The position numbers and the translations under genes were made by a program. Under the pieces are notes generated by a model. That model made no database searches. It saw nothing but the letters and a program-made list of their open reading frames with translations, and was not told the origin of the DNA. Shown in pieces: positions 42,736 to 42,962 of a stretch of DNA of 42,962 nucleotides (the stretch's first letter is position 1; every line of letters begins with the position of its first letter). The stretch is taken from assembly GCA_021158185.1 (NCBI GenBank), contig JAGGVC010000083.1:1-42962 (forward strand). Reading direction: 5' to 3'. The stretch is from a bacterium. GTDB taxonomy: Bacteria; 4484-113; JAGGVC01.

Positions 42736-42894
42736 GTTGTACAGGTTCCCCGAGATCGCAAGCGCCGTGCGGTTCCCCGCCGAATCGTACGTGTGATCGA
42801 ACTGGAACCGGGTGCCCGGCTGCGAGTCCACCATCTTCTCCTGCTTGATCCGGCTGAGCCTGTCGAACGCGATGAGGTACGTATCGCCCGTCAT
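42736..42894 (-). pseudogene. RHS-repeat protein remnant (minus copy)
   Basis: Minus-strand frame with TYLIAFDRLSRIKQEK and GTRFQFDHTYDSAGNRTAL, typical of RHS/YD-repeat proteins. Upstream (42895-42925) the likely continuation YYDG lies in another frame, so the copy is frameshifted, and its 5' part runs off the window. The 3' part dissolves into the end of the plus-strand gene. Confidence 0.6.
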
Positions 42895-42962
42895 AGTAGA
42901 TGCGCGCTCGTACCAGCACGTGTCTCAGCGAAGCCCATCAGCGCAGACCGACCACATGTATA

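Noticed and set aside
1-42962. CRISPR arrays, tRNA and rRNA genes, insertion sequences.
   Set aside because: No regularly spaced direct repeats, tRNA arm patterns or transposase motifs were seen in any intergenic region.

Overview
The window carries ordinary bacterial chromosome from an uncultured-type, heterotrophic or respiratory bacterium that I cannot place in a phylum from this sequence alone. Pointers are a Bacillus-type succinate dehydrogenase (sdhCAB), many exported lipoproteins, dockerin-like calcium repeats and IPT/TIG domains on secreted proteins, a TMEM43-family membrane protein, a CHASE2 cyclase paired with a FecR-like protein, and a mixture of Shine-Dalgarno-led genes with apparently leaderless ones. 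The standard bacterial code fits almost everywhere. The one clear exception is an in-frame TGA inside a multiheme cytochrome gene.

Layout. 1-1063: queuosine salvage/synthesis (YhhQ-type transporter and QueF, convergent). 1291-6030: an exported redox unit, made of a dockerin-like lipoprotein that runs in frame, through one TGA, into a ten-heme cytochrome c, followed by a lipoprotein with four rhodanese domains built by a 912-bp internal duplication. 6059-10627 (minus): TCA-cycle genes sdhC, sdhA, sdhB, a small membrane protein whose C-terminus copies the SdhB tail, and a fumarase beta subunit without its alpha partner. 10905-15840 (minus): an acidic lipoprotein, a TMEM43 homologue, a phosphohexomutase and a KamA-family radical SAM enzyme. 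16133-18777: CHASE2 adenylate cyclase and FecR-like protein. 18833-21517 (minus): a metal ABC transporter (ATPase and binding lipoprotein, no permease) translationally coupled to an exported protein. 21623-28807 (minus): three large secreted proteins (two FnIII/TIG paralogues and a subtilisin-like protease), with a long structured RNA leader in front of the protease.

29177-32204: aspartate aminotransferase and ATP-type PEP carboxykinase, a gluconeogenic pair (aspartate to oxaloacetate to PEP) behind a good promoter and a structured leader. 32337-34034: a compact cassette with its own promoter (47-aa protein, 197-aa unknown, DUF3800 protein) that looks like an accessory or defence-type insertion. 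34257-40480: an exported acidic protein, holA, a class III (putrescine-type) aminotransferase, and the conserved prfA / DUF1385 / rpmE translation block. 40547-42962: a decayed stretch with two RHS-repeat remnants in opposite orientation around a large exported protein with FG-GAP-like calcium motifs.

Most promising for novelty: the in-frame TGA with an immediately following hairpin in the cytochrome gene, the tetra-rhodanese/multiheme unit, a shared C-terminal LPPPNL motif on two secreted TIG proteins, the pseudoknot-like leader of the protease, and the 47-aa/197-aa/DUF3800 cassette. All functional statements rest on reading motifs by eye; no database search was possible.
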